From contig JAHJLF010000072.1 in assembly GCA_018821925.1 (NCBI GenBank), positions 1-64,000 on the forward strand: a stretch of 64,000 bases of DNA. Reading direction: 5' to 3'. Below the pieces are notes generated by a model that was not told the DNA's origin, did no database searches, and saw only the letters and a list, made by a program, of their open reading frames with translations. This DNA comes from Candidatus Edwardsbacteria bacterium (lineage in GTDB: Bacteria > Edwardsbacteria > AC1 > EtOH8). How positions within the stretch are numbered: position 1 is the first letter of the stretch; each line of letters opens with the position of its first letter. Position numbers and translations under genes: made by a program. This document shows, piece after piece, positions 9,263 through 19,752 of the stretch.

Positions 9263-11977
9263 ATGAAACACACTTTGTCCGCAGTCATGGCCGTGCTGGG
9301 GGCCTTTTTTATTCTGGCCGTTCCGGCCCAAGCCGACTGGGCCACCACCACCGTGGCGGCGGGGACAAACCCTTCCGCTGTTGCTATTAATCCGGTAACC
9401 AACAAGATTTACGTGGTCAACTGGAGCAGCAACAACGTAACGGTGATAGACGGGGCCACCAATGACACCACCACGGTGGCGGCGTGGGCAAGCCCCTGTG
9501 GCGTGGCTTGCAACCCGGTAACCAACAAGACCTACGTGGCAAATTATGGCAGCAATTGTGTGACGGTGATAGACGGAGCCACCAACAATACCAGCACCGT
9601 GGCTGCGGGAGGCGGCCCCTGGGCCGTGGCTTGCAACCCGGTAACCAACAAGATCTATGTAGCAAACAATGGCAGCAACAACGTAACGGTGATAGATGGC
9701 GCCACCAATGTCGCCACTACCGTGGCGGCAGGGACAAACCCCTATGCCGTAGCGGTAAACCCGGCCACCAACAAGATCTACGTGACCAACGAAGGCAGCA
9801 ACAACGTAACGGTGATAGACGGGGCCACCAACGACACCACTACCGTGGCTGCGGGGACAAACCCCAGGGCCGTGGCTTGCAACCCGGTAACCAATAAGAT
9901 CTACGTGGCCAACTACAGCAGCGACGACGTAACGGTGATCGACGGGGCCACCAATGCCACGGCCACGGTGGTGGAGGGAGAAGGACCCTATGCCGTGGTT
10001 TGCAATCCGGTAACCAACCAGATCTATGTGGCGAATAACAACAGCGCCAATGTAACGGTGATAGACGGGGCCACCAATGGCACCACCGCCGTGGCGACCG
10101 GAACACAGCCCTGGGCCGTGGCTGTGAACCCGGTGACCAACAAGATCTACGTGGCGAATATCGGCAGCAACAACGTAACTGTGATAGACGGGGTCACCAA
10201 TGACACCACAATCGTGGCTGCGGGGACAAGTCCCAATGCTGTGGCTTGCAACCCGGTGACCAACAAGATCTACGTGGCCAACCAAAGCAGCAACAACGTA
10301 ACGGTGATCGACGGAGCCGCCAATGCCACTGCCACGGTGACGGCGGGGACATATCCCTATGCCGTGGCTTGTAACCCGGTTACCAACAAGATCTACGTGG
10401 CCAACTACAGCAGCGACGACGTAACGGTGATCGACGGGGTCACCAATGCCACGGCCACCGTGACGGAGGGAGACGGACCCTATGCCGTGGCTTGCAATCC
10501 GGTAACCAACCAGATCTATGTGGCGAATATCGGCAGCAACAACGTAACGGTGATCGACGGGGCCACCAATGCCGCCACCACCGTGGCTGCGGAAGGAGGA
10601 CCCTATGCCGTGGCTTGTAACCCGGTTACCAACAAGATCTACGTGGCCAACTATTCAAGCAACAACGTCACGGTAATAGACGGGGCCACTAGTGACACGG
10701 CCAGCGTAGCGGCGGGGACAAGTCCCTGTGCCGTGGCTTGCAACCCGGTTACCAACAAGATCTACGTGGGGAATTACAGCGGCGACAGCGTGACGGTGAT
10801 CGACGGGGCCACCAATGCCGCCACTGCCGTAGCGACGGGGACAAGTCCACGTGCAGTGGCTTGCAACCCGGTAACCAACCAGATCTACGTGGCCAACTGG
10901 ACCAGCGCCAACGTAACGGTGATAGACGGGGCCACCAATGCCACCACTACCGTAGCGGCGGGGACCAACCCCATTGCCGTGGCGGCCAACCCGGCAAGCA
11001 ACAAGATCTATGTGGCCAACTATGGTAGCAACAACGTAACGGTGATAGACGGGGCCACCAATGACACCACTATCGTAGAGGCGGGTTCATATCCCTATGC
11101 CGTGGCTTATAACCCGGTAACCAACAAGATATATGTGGCGAATTACAACAGCAATAACGTAACGGTGATCGACGGGGCCACCAATGCCACAACCACCGTG
11201 GTGGCGGGGACAAACCCCATTGCCGTGGCTTGCAACCCTGCAAGCAACATGATCTACGTGGCGAATTATTACAGCAACGACGTAACGGTGATAGACGAGG
11301 CCCCTGTTTACGATACCGGGGTGCGGGCGGTGATTACTCCGCTGGCAAATAACAGCACCTACCTGTCCCAGCCCACCCTGACCGGCAGGGCCGTCAACCG
11401 CTGGGCTACCAACAGGACCGACATGATGGGCGTCATCAACGATTGCCTGCCCTGTCCTAATTCCTGGCAATGGTCGGCGGGCCCGTTCGACAGCACCTCC
11501 TCGGACTCCATCAGCTTCAATTTCAACTGGGGGGATTCGCTGGTATGGGGGGAGAACTTTGTCACCTTCGTTCCGCTGGAGATGCAGGCCGCCACCACCA
11601 ACAACCTGGGGCTGGGCACTCCCTTTTCCGGTAACAGGCTGGTCTATCCGGTCTACCGGATAGACTCGACCGCCTACGGGGTGGCCGGCCAACCGGAGAA
11701 TATCGGACAGCCTTTGGCATTCAGGCTGGAACAGAACTGGCCCAACCCCATGAAGGATCAGACAACCATCAGGTATCAACTTTCCAAGTCAGCAGCAGTC
11801 AAGGTGGAAATATATAACATAACAGGCCAGAGGGTGAAGATCCTGGTTGAGGGGACACAGCCGGCCGGGCATCATACGGTGCAATGGAAGGCCGCCGGAG
11901 TGGCCTCCGGGGTGTATTTCTGCCGATTGCAGGCCGGGGACTTCAGCGCGACTAGGAAACTGCTGATAGTCAGGTAA
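9263..11977 (+). CDS. Secreted YVTN beta-propeller protein with T9SS-like tail
   Basis: 904 residues. Signal peptide residues 1-24 (cleavage after AQA). Residues 25-682 are sixteen consecutive units of 41 residues (the first is 43), each with a version of NPVTNKIYVANxGSNNVTVI, the YVTN propeller blade. A homologous domain shared with the next gene follows (residues 683-800, with WGENFVTFVPL and TTNNLGLGT), then a C-terminal domain with EQNWPNPMKDQTTIRYQL and the end ATRKLLIVR, the T9SS type A-like sorting fold. Likely displayed on the cell surface. Eleven blades carry Cys in AVACNP, unlike the neighbour. Blades are nearly identical, suggesting recent expansion or homogenisation. Start supported by GGAGA. 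Confidence 0.88.
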   Translation: MKHTLSAVMAVLGAFFILAVPAQADWATTTVAAGTNPSAVAINPVTNKIYVVNWSSNNVTVIDGATNDTTTVAAWASPCGVACNPVTNKTYVANYGSNCVTVIDGATNNTSTVAAGGGPWAVACNPVTNKIYVANNGSNNVTVIDGATNVATTVAAGTNPYAVAVNPATNKIYVTNEGSNNVTVIDGATNDTTTVAAGTNPRAVACNPVTNKIYVANYSSDDVTVIDGATNATATVVEGEGPYAVVCNPVTNQIYVANNNSANVTVIDGATNGTTAVATGTQPWAVAVNPVTNKIYVANIGSNNVTVIDGVTNDTTIVAAGTSPNAVACNPVTNKIYVANQSSNNVTVIDGAANATATVTAGTYPYAVACNPVTNKIYVANYSSDDVTVIDGVTNATATVTEGDGPYAVACNPVTNQIYVANIGSNNVTVIDGATNAATTVAAEGGPYAVACNPVTNKIYVANYSSNNVTVIDGATSDTASVAAGTSPCAVACNPVTNKIYVGNYSGDSVTVIDGATNAATAVATGTSPRAVACNPVTNQIYVANWTSANVTVIDGATNATTTVAAGTNPIAVAANPASNKIYVANYGSNNVTVIDGATNDTTIVEAGSYPYAVAYNPVTNKIYVANYNSNNVTVIDGATNATTTVVAGTNPIAVACNPASNMIYVANYYSNDVTVIDEAPVYDTGVRAVITPLANNSTYLSQPTLTGRAVNRWATNRTDMMGVINDCLPCPNSWQWSAGPFDSTSSDSISFNFNWGDSLVWGENFVTFVPLEMQAATTNNLGLGTPFSGNRLVYPVYRIDSTAYGVAGQPENIGQPLAFRLEQNWPNPMKDQTTIRYQLSKSAAVKVEIYNITGQRVKILVEGTQPAGHHTVQWKAAGVASGVYFCRLQAGDFSATRKLLIVR
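9335..11308 (+). repeat. Tandem 123-bp coding repeats, sixteen copies
   Basis: Direct tandem units of 123 bases (first 129) encoding propeller blades. The core GTAACGGTGATAGACGGGGC recurs with few changes. High DNA-level identity makes copy-number change and assembly collapse plausible here. Confidence 0.9.
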
Positions 11978-11994
11978 GCCCCTTTCATTGGCAT

Positions 11995-12020
11995 AAGGGC
12001 CGCCCTTTAGGGCGGCCCTT
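11995..12020 (+). terminator. Perfect hairpin after the first YVTN gene
   Basis: Eleven-base-pair perfect stem (AAGGGCCGCCC / GGGCGGCCCTT) with a TTTA loop, 17 bases after the stop. There is no clear T-run, so termination is likely but not classic. Confidence 0.6.
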
Positions 12021-12142
12021 ATGACTACATTCATGAAATTCATATTGCTTTATTGGGTGTTTTAAGATAACATCAATATGGGGTTTGGATCATAAACCGC
12101 TATCGGCGCTTTCTCTGAAAACTTAATTCACAAGGAATAGAC

Positions 12143-15100
12143 ATGAAAAGAATGCTTATCACGGCAATAGCCTTGCTGGCAATGCTTCTGGGCGGAGCGG
12201 CAACCTGCCGGGCCGATTGGGCCACCGCCACCGTATCTGCCGGCTCCTGGCCGGTGGCCGCGGCAGTGAACCCGGTAACCAACAAGATCTACGTGGCCAA
12301 CCGCTATGCCGACAGCGTCACCGTAATCGACGGGGCCACCCTGTCTTCGACCAGGGTGGCGGTGGGCCAGTACCCCAGGGCCCTGGCGGTCAATCCATAC
12401 ACCAACAGGATATACGTGGCCAACTATGACGGCGGCACGGTGACTGTAATAGACGGGGCCACCCATTCCACTGTTACCGTGGCGGCCGGAACCAATCCCA
12501 TGGCAATTGCGGTGAATCCCATGACCAATAAGATCTACGTGGCCAACGAGGGCAGCGCCAATATCACCGTGATCGACGGGACCAATAATTCCGCAGTGAA
12601 CGTGACGGGAAGAGACGTGCCCTGCGCCATAGCCGTGAACCCAGTGACCGACATGATCTACGTGGCCAACGCCGGCAGCCACTATCTGACGGAGCTGGCC
12701 GGCATCGATAATTGGACGGAGAGCATCAGCATAGCGCCCAGCGGAACCTACACCTTTGCCGTGGCGGTGAACCCCTCCACCAACATGGTCTATGCCACCA
12801 GGGGCGACGGCCTGGTGGTGGAAGTGAACGGGGACGGCCATGACACCAGCTTCGTGTTGATTGATGGAGACGGCGGGGCCCTGGCGGTGAATCCGGTGAC
12901 CAACAAGATCTACGCGGCCAATTATAATGACAACAGCGTAACGGTCATAGACGGGGCAACCCATGCCACAACCAGAGTGGCCCTGGGGTCACCTCCGCAG
13001 GCCATAGCGGTGAACCCGGTGACCAACAAAATCTACACCGCCAACGACACCGGCGACAGCGTGACGGTGATCGACGGGGCCACCAATGCCATAACCAACA
13101 TTTCCACCGGGAATCTTACCTGGCCCCAGGCCATCGTGGTCAACCCGGCCACCAACAAGATCTACAGCATCAACCACATGGGCGACAACCTGACGGTGAT
13201 CGACGGAGGCGATTACGATACAGCCACGGTAGCCGCGGGTTCCATTCCCTTTGGCGCGGAGGTGAACCCAGTAAGCAACAAGATCTACCTGGCCAACACT
13301 AACAGCGACAACGTCACGGTGATCGACGGTGCCACCAACGACACCAATGTCGTTGCGACAGGCGATACCCCCTGGGCGGTGGCGGTCAACCCGGTGACAA
13401 ATAAGGTCTACGTGGCCAATTACTATGGCAATAACGTGACCGTGATAGACGGCGTCACCAACGGCACCACCACGGTGGCTGTCAGGACAACCCCCCGGGC
13501 GGTGGCGGTCAACCCGGTGACAAATAAGGTCTATGTGGCCAACGGCAATAACTCCAGCGTCACGGTGATAGACGGCGCCACCAACGACACCGCCACGGTG
13601 ACCACCGGATCAGTTCCCTATGCCGTGGCGGTGAATCCGGCCACCAACCGGATCTACGTGGCCAACTACGGGAACGCCAGCGTCACGGTAATAGATGGGG
13701 CTACCAACAACACCGCCACCGTGGCTGCGGGAGCCAGCCCCCGGGCAGTGGCGGTGAACCCGTTGACCAACAAGATCTACGTGGCCAACACCAACAGCGA
13801 CAACGTCACGGTGATCGACGGCGCCACCAACGACACCGCCATCGTGGTTGTGGGCACGAATCCCTATGCCGTGGCGGTGAATCCGGCCACCAACCAGATC
13901 TACGTGGCCAATAACGGCAGCGACAACGTAACGGTGATCGACGGCGCCACCAATGGAACAACCACAGTGGCTGCGGGGGCAACTCCCCGTGACGTGAAAG
14001 TGAATCCGGTGACCAACAAGATCTACGTGGCCAATGGTGGCAGCGACAATGTAACGGTGATCGACGGCGCCACCAATGCCACTCACACGATCGCCGCCGG
14101 GAACTCCCCCATAGTCCTGGTGGTGAATAAGGTGACCAACAAGGCATATGTGGCCAATAATAGCGGCAGTAACCTGACGGTGATCGATGCGGTTAGGGAG
14201 TGGGACACCGGCATAACGGCAGCCGTTGACAGCAGCATCAATCACCGCAGCTATGCCCATCGGCCATATATCACAGGCACGGCCTCGGTGAACTGGCCGC
14301 CCAACTGGATCACTTTAGATCACGTGCTGGACAAATGGATGACCGGGCAGGAGGCCTGGCACCAGGCTTCGGTGAACGGATCCGGTAAGACCGTCGACTG
14401 GACTTACAACTGGAGCGGCGACTCCCTGCTGTGGGGCGAGAATTATATCAATATCGTGCCTTTGTCGCAAAGCGGCACCACCAACAACCTGGGCCTGGGC
14501 ACGGCCATGACGGGGAATGTGCTGACATACCCAATCTATTACCTGGACAATGTTCCGCCGACCATCGCCTGGTGGGACAGTCTGGCGGATGATACTGATT
14601 CAACCGGTGGTTACGGTCCATACCAGGTGAAAGCTGTCATCAGGGATTTCTCCGGCATTTCCACGGCCTTTCTGCATTACGACGGAGACAGCGTGGCCAT
14701 GAATAGGACCACAGCCGATAGCTTCTCCGCCAGCATCCCGGCCCAGATACTGGCCGCGGGAGACAGCCTGATCGTCACCTATTCGGTCAGCGCTAGGGAT
14801 CATGCTCACGATTTTAACAGAGTTCAGAGCTCGCCAAGGGCGATTTGGCTATACAATTTTATGGGAGTGGCGGGAAGGCCGGCATCATCGCTTCCGACTT
14901 CGTATGTCCTGAACAATGCCTATCCCAACCCGTCGAGGGGGCAGACGGTATTCAAGTACCAACTGCCCAGGCAGTCCGATGTCCAGCTTCAGGTATACAA
15001 CGTGGCCGGGCAGCTGATAAAGACCTTCCGGGAGGGCAGCAAGCCGGCCGGGTATCACCAGATAAGCTGGAACGGCAATACCCTGCCCAACGGCATTTAC

Positions 15101-15160
15101 TTCTACCGCCTGCAGGCGGTAGACTTCAGCGCGACAAAGAAACTGCTGATAGTCAGGTAA
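12143..15160 (+). CDS. Second secreted YVTN beta-propeller protein with T9SS-like tail
   Basis: 1005 residues, paralogue of the preceding gene. Signal peptide residues 1-24 (cleavage after CRA). Residues 25-686 again make exactly sixteen blades, mostly 41 residues, with three inner or edge units of 43. Blades 4-6 and 8 have drifted most (for example VVEVNGDGH instead of VTVIDGATN), while blades 9-15 are nearly uniform. Then comes the shared post-propeller domain (WGENYINIVPL, TTNNLGLGT), an extra Ig-like insert (PPTIAWWDSL to about SPRAIWLYNF) not found in the first paralogue, and a tail with NNAYPNPSRGQTVFKYQL ending ATKKLLIVR. Likely surface-anchored after T9SS-type export. Start supported by AAGGAA. 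Confidence 0.88.
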   Translation: MKRMLITAIALLAMLLGGAATCRADWATATVSAGSWPVAAAVNPVTNKIYVANRYADSVTVIDGATLSSTRVAVGQYPRALAVNPYTNRIYVANYDGGTVTVIDGATHSTVTVAAGTNPMAIAVNPMTNKIYVANEGSANITVIDGTNNSAVNVTGRDVPCAIAVNPVTDMIYVANAGSHYLTELAGIDNWTESISIAPSGTYTFAVAVNPSTNMVYATRGDGLVVEVNGDGHDTSFVLIDGDGGALAVNPVTNKIYAANYNDNSVTVIDGATHATTRVALGSPPQAIAVNPVTNKIYTANDTGDSVTVIDGATNAITNISTGNLTWPQAIVVNPATNKIYSINHMGDNLTVIDGGDYDTATVAAGSIPFGAEVNPVSNKIYLANTNSDNVTVIDGATNDTNVVATGDTPWAVAVNPVTNKVYVANYYGNNVTVIDGVTNGTTTVAVRTTPRAVAVNPVTNKVYVANGNNSSVTVIDGATNDTATVTTGSVPYAVAVNPATNRIYVANYGNASVTVIDGATNNTATVAAGASPRAVAVNPLTNKIYVANTNSDNVTVIDGATNDTAIVVVGTNPYAVAVNPATNQIYVANNGSDNVTVIDGATNGTTTVAAGATPRDVKVNPVTNKIYVANGGSDNVTVIDGATNATHTIAAGNSPIVLVVNKVTNKAYVANNSGSNLTVIDAVREWDTGITAAVDSSINHRSYAHRPYITGTASVNWPPNWITLDHVLDKWMTGQEAWHQASVNGSGKTVDWTYNWSGDSLLWGENYINIVPLSQSGTTNNLGLGTAMTGNVLTYPIYYLDNVPPTIAWWDSLADDTDSTGGYGPYQVKAVIRDFSGISTAFLHYDGDSVAMNRTTADSFSASIPAQILAAGDSLIVTYSVSARDHAHDFNRVQSSPRAIWLYNFMGVAGRPASSLPTSYVLNNAYPNPSRGQTVFKYQLPRQSDVQLQVYNVAGQLIKTFREGSKPAGYHQISWNGNTLPNGIYFYRLQAVDFSATKKLLIVR
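12215..14200 (+). repeat. Tandem blade repeats of the second YVTN gene
   Basis: Sixteen coding units of about 123-129 bases. The 3' half (from about 13240) is markedly more uniform than the 5' half, as if repeats spread from one side. Confidence 0.85.
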
Positions 15161-15185
15161 TCTAGGACTAAGGTAGTTTAAGTGA

Positions 15186-15212
15186 AAAAGCCCCGCCAAA
15201 GGCGGGGCTTTT
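15186..15212 (+). terminator. Rho-independent terminator
   Basis: Twelve-base-pair stem AAAAGCCCCGCC / GGCGGGGCTTTT with an AAA loop, 25 bases after the second YVTN stop. The right arm ends in TTTT. Confidence 0.85.
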
Positions 15213-15595
15213 CATATTGATATTCGGGGCAAAATATTTGCTGCACTTTGGTGTTGCAGTCCGGGCATAATTATTGTAACATTAACGCAGGTTAAATAAT
15301 AAAAGCCGGTTTGCGTATTCGGTATACAGTATTCAGTAGACGGCAACATTGTAAAAATAAGAAATCTTATTGCCTTGGTGTCTTGGTGGTTAAACTCCGG
15401 CAAAGTTTAAAAGCCTCGGTGTCTCTGTGCCTCTGTGGTTAAAATTCTGGATTCCCGACTTCTCGGGAATGACAATGGTGGATTCTTCGGCTTGGCAAGC
15501 AAGGGGCCGGGCTCAGAATGACGTCCGTATTTAAAGCTAAAAATATAAAGTCTTAGTGTCTTGGTGGCAAAAATTATAAATTAGTAAAGAATATT
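15213..15595 (+). other. Intergenic region made of dispersed repeats
   Basis: About 380 bases without a gene. It holds a TATTCGGTATACAGTATTC element (about 15318-15344), several copies of the CTTGGTGTCTTGGTGGTTAA family (15367-15440 and 15551-15571), and a palindrome GGATTCCCGA...TCGGGAATGAC (15449-15473). No promoter was recognised. Confidence 0.6.
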
Positions 15596-16906
15596 ATGCC
15601 GGCAAAGGATCAATCCAAACGGGCCTGGGTGGTCTCGGTGGACATGGGCTACGGCCACCAGCGGGCCGCCTACCCCCTGAACGAGATCGCCAACGAACGG
15701 GTGATCACCGCCAACAACGACCAGATCATCTCGGAGCGGGAGCGGGGGATCTGGCAGTGGAGCCGAATCGGCTATGAGACGGTCTCCCGGCTGAAGACCA
15801 TCCCCTGGATCGGCAAGTTCATCTTCGGGGCCTACGACAGCCTGCAGTCCATCGCGCCGTTCTACCCCTTCAAGGTGGATGCCCGGCCCAATCTGACCGT
15901 GCTCCGGGTGAAGGGGCTGATCAAGCGCTGGGGATTGTGCAGCAGCCTGATCGATTACGTCAAAAAAGAACCACTGCCATTGGTCACCACCCATTTCATC
16001 CCGGCCCTGGCGGCCGACTACCTGGGGCTGGAGAACGTCTACTGCATAGTCACCGATACCGACATCAATCGGGTGTGGGCAATTGACAAGCCCGCCCAGA
16101 CCAGGATCAAATACCTGACCCCATCGCGCCATGCCACCATCCGGCTACGGCAGTATGGGGTGCCCGAGAACCGGATCATCATGACCGGTTTCCCCCTGCC
16201 CCGGGAGAATATCGGGGGTCGGGACCAGAAGATCCTGAAAAAAGATCTGGCCGAGCGCCTGCCAAATCTGGATCCCCACAAAAAGTTCATCACTGTCTAC
16301 GACGAGACGCTGAAGAAATTTTTGGGCGAATCAAGGGCCAAGAGCAACCATCCCCTGACCCTGTGTTATCTGGTGGGCGGGGCCGGGGCCCAGACCGAGA
16401 TCGGCATCACCATCGTCAAGGCCCTGCAGAAGAAGATCTGCGCCGGCAAGATCAGGGTCAACCTGGTGGCCGGCACCCGGCTGGACACGGCCGCCTACTT
16501 CAATAAGGAATTAAAGGCCCTGGGCATCGATCCCCGGACCAACTCGGGGGTCAAGGTGATCTACGCTTTGGACAAGCGGGCCTACTTTTCCATCATCAAC
16601 CGGGAGCTGAGGACCACCGACATACTGTGGACCAAGCCCTCGGAGATGTCGTTCTACACCGCCCTGGGCCTGCCGGTGATCATCGCCCCGCCGGTGGGGG
16701 CCCACGAGAAATTCAATCAGCAGTGGCTGGAGCACATCGGCTCGGGCTTCGTCCAGGAGGATCCCCGCTACGTGGACCAGTGGCTGTATTACGTGCTGGA
16801 GAGCGGAAAATACGCCGAGGCCGCCTGGCATGGCTTCATGAATGCGCCCAGTATGGGGACCTACAACATCGAGGATGCTATGTTCGGCAAGCCGGGGGAA
16901 CAGTAG
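15596..16906 (+). CDS. GT-B-like (MGDG synthase / GT28-like) protein, function unknown
   Basis: 436 residues. The N-terminus has VVSVDMGYGHQRAAYPL, reminiscent of the glycine-rich GGGH loop of processive diacylglycerol glycosyltransferases. The middle has VTTHFIPALAADYL and VYCIVTDTDINRVWA, a pattern seen in that group. The C-terminus has LCYLVGGAGAQTEI and TKPSEMSFYTALGLPVIIAP, which resembles the sugar-nucleotide binding signature of GT-B enzymes. It probably transfers a sugar to a lipid or other acceptor, but it is not a standard MGDG synthase and no acceptor can be named. No Shine-Dalgarno is visible before the ATG. It precedes glycogen phosphorylase, separated by a repeat-rich gap. Confidence 0.6.
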   Translation: MPAKDQSKRAWVVSVDMGYGHQRAAYPLNEIANERVITANNDQIISERERGIWQWSRIGYETVSRLKTIPWIGKFIFGAYDSLQSIAPFYPFKVDARPNLTVLRVKGLIKRWGLCSSLIDYVKKEPLPLVTTHFIPALAADYLGLENVYCIVTDTDINRVWAIDKPAQTRIKYLTPSRHATIRLRQYGVPENRIIMTGFPLPRENIGGRDQKILKKDLAERLPNLDPHKKFITVYDETLKKFLGESRAKSNHPLTLCYLVGGAGAQTEIGITIVKALQKKICAGKIRVNLVAGTRLDTAAYFNKELKALGIDPRTNSGVKVIYALDKRAYFSIINRELRTTDILWTKPSEMSFYTALGLPVIIAPPVGAHEKFNQQWLEHIGSGFVQEDPRYVDQWLYYVLESGKYAEAAWHGFMNAPSMGTYNIEDAMFGKPGEQ

Positions 16907-17028
16907 CTCTCTTTTTTCTCACACCAAGACGCTAAGACACCAAGTTATTGTCGGGTCTCTTCCCCTTAGTGCCTCCGTGTCTTTGTGTGATGTTTATAAA
17001 AATCAATATTCAATAATATCAAACTGAT
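16907..17028 (+). repeat. Dispersed repeat of the CACCAAGACGCTAAGACACC family
   Basis: The gap carries CACACCAAGACGCTAAGACA (from 16920) and CTTAGTGCCTCCGTGTCTTT (to about 16990), the inverted counterpart of the elements at 15367-15440. It forms no gene. Confidence 0.6.
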
Positions 17029-19509
<2,481 letters not shown>

Positions 19510-19607
19510 GCGATGGTTATTAGTTGCTGGTTATTACTACTTGGAGCAGTTATTAGTAGACCGAGGCAAAGGCCGTGAACGGCCTAAGGTTGGTACAGTA
19601 CGTGCTC

Positions 19608-19674
19608 TTAACCCAGCCCTTAAAGGCTGGGTTAAGGAGACCCATTGAAGATAATCAAGGCCATTCATGGCCTT
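19608..19674 (+). terminator. Two hairpins after glgP
   Basis: First hairpin: TTAACCCAGCC (19608-19618) with GGCTGGGTTAA (19625-19635). Second: AAGGCCA (19657-19663) with TGGCCTT (19668-19674), followed by a T-rich stretch. Either could end glgP transcription; the first resembles the region's many palindromes. Confidence 0.5.
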
Positions 19675-19752
19675 ATGTTTTCTATTATATGCTCCGAGTA
19701 ATAATTGTCGGCGTTTAAATCTATCATCACCAAATATATGGAAGGACTTTTT

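Noticed and set aside
9200-10285. Long minus-strand frame with HVDLVGHR-type repeats
   Set aside because: It is the reverse complement of the tandem YVTN repeats, which lack stops on both strands because of their period and composition.
9335-14200. CRISPR-like regular repeats
   Set aside because: The 123-base period is wholly coding, units are contiguous with no unique spacers, and the products are propeller blades.
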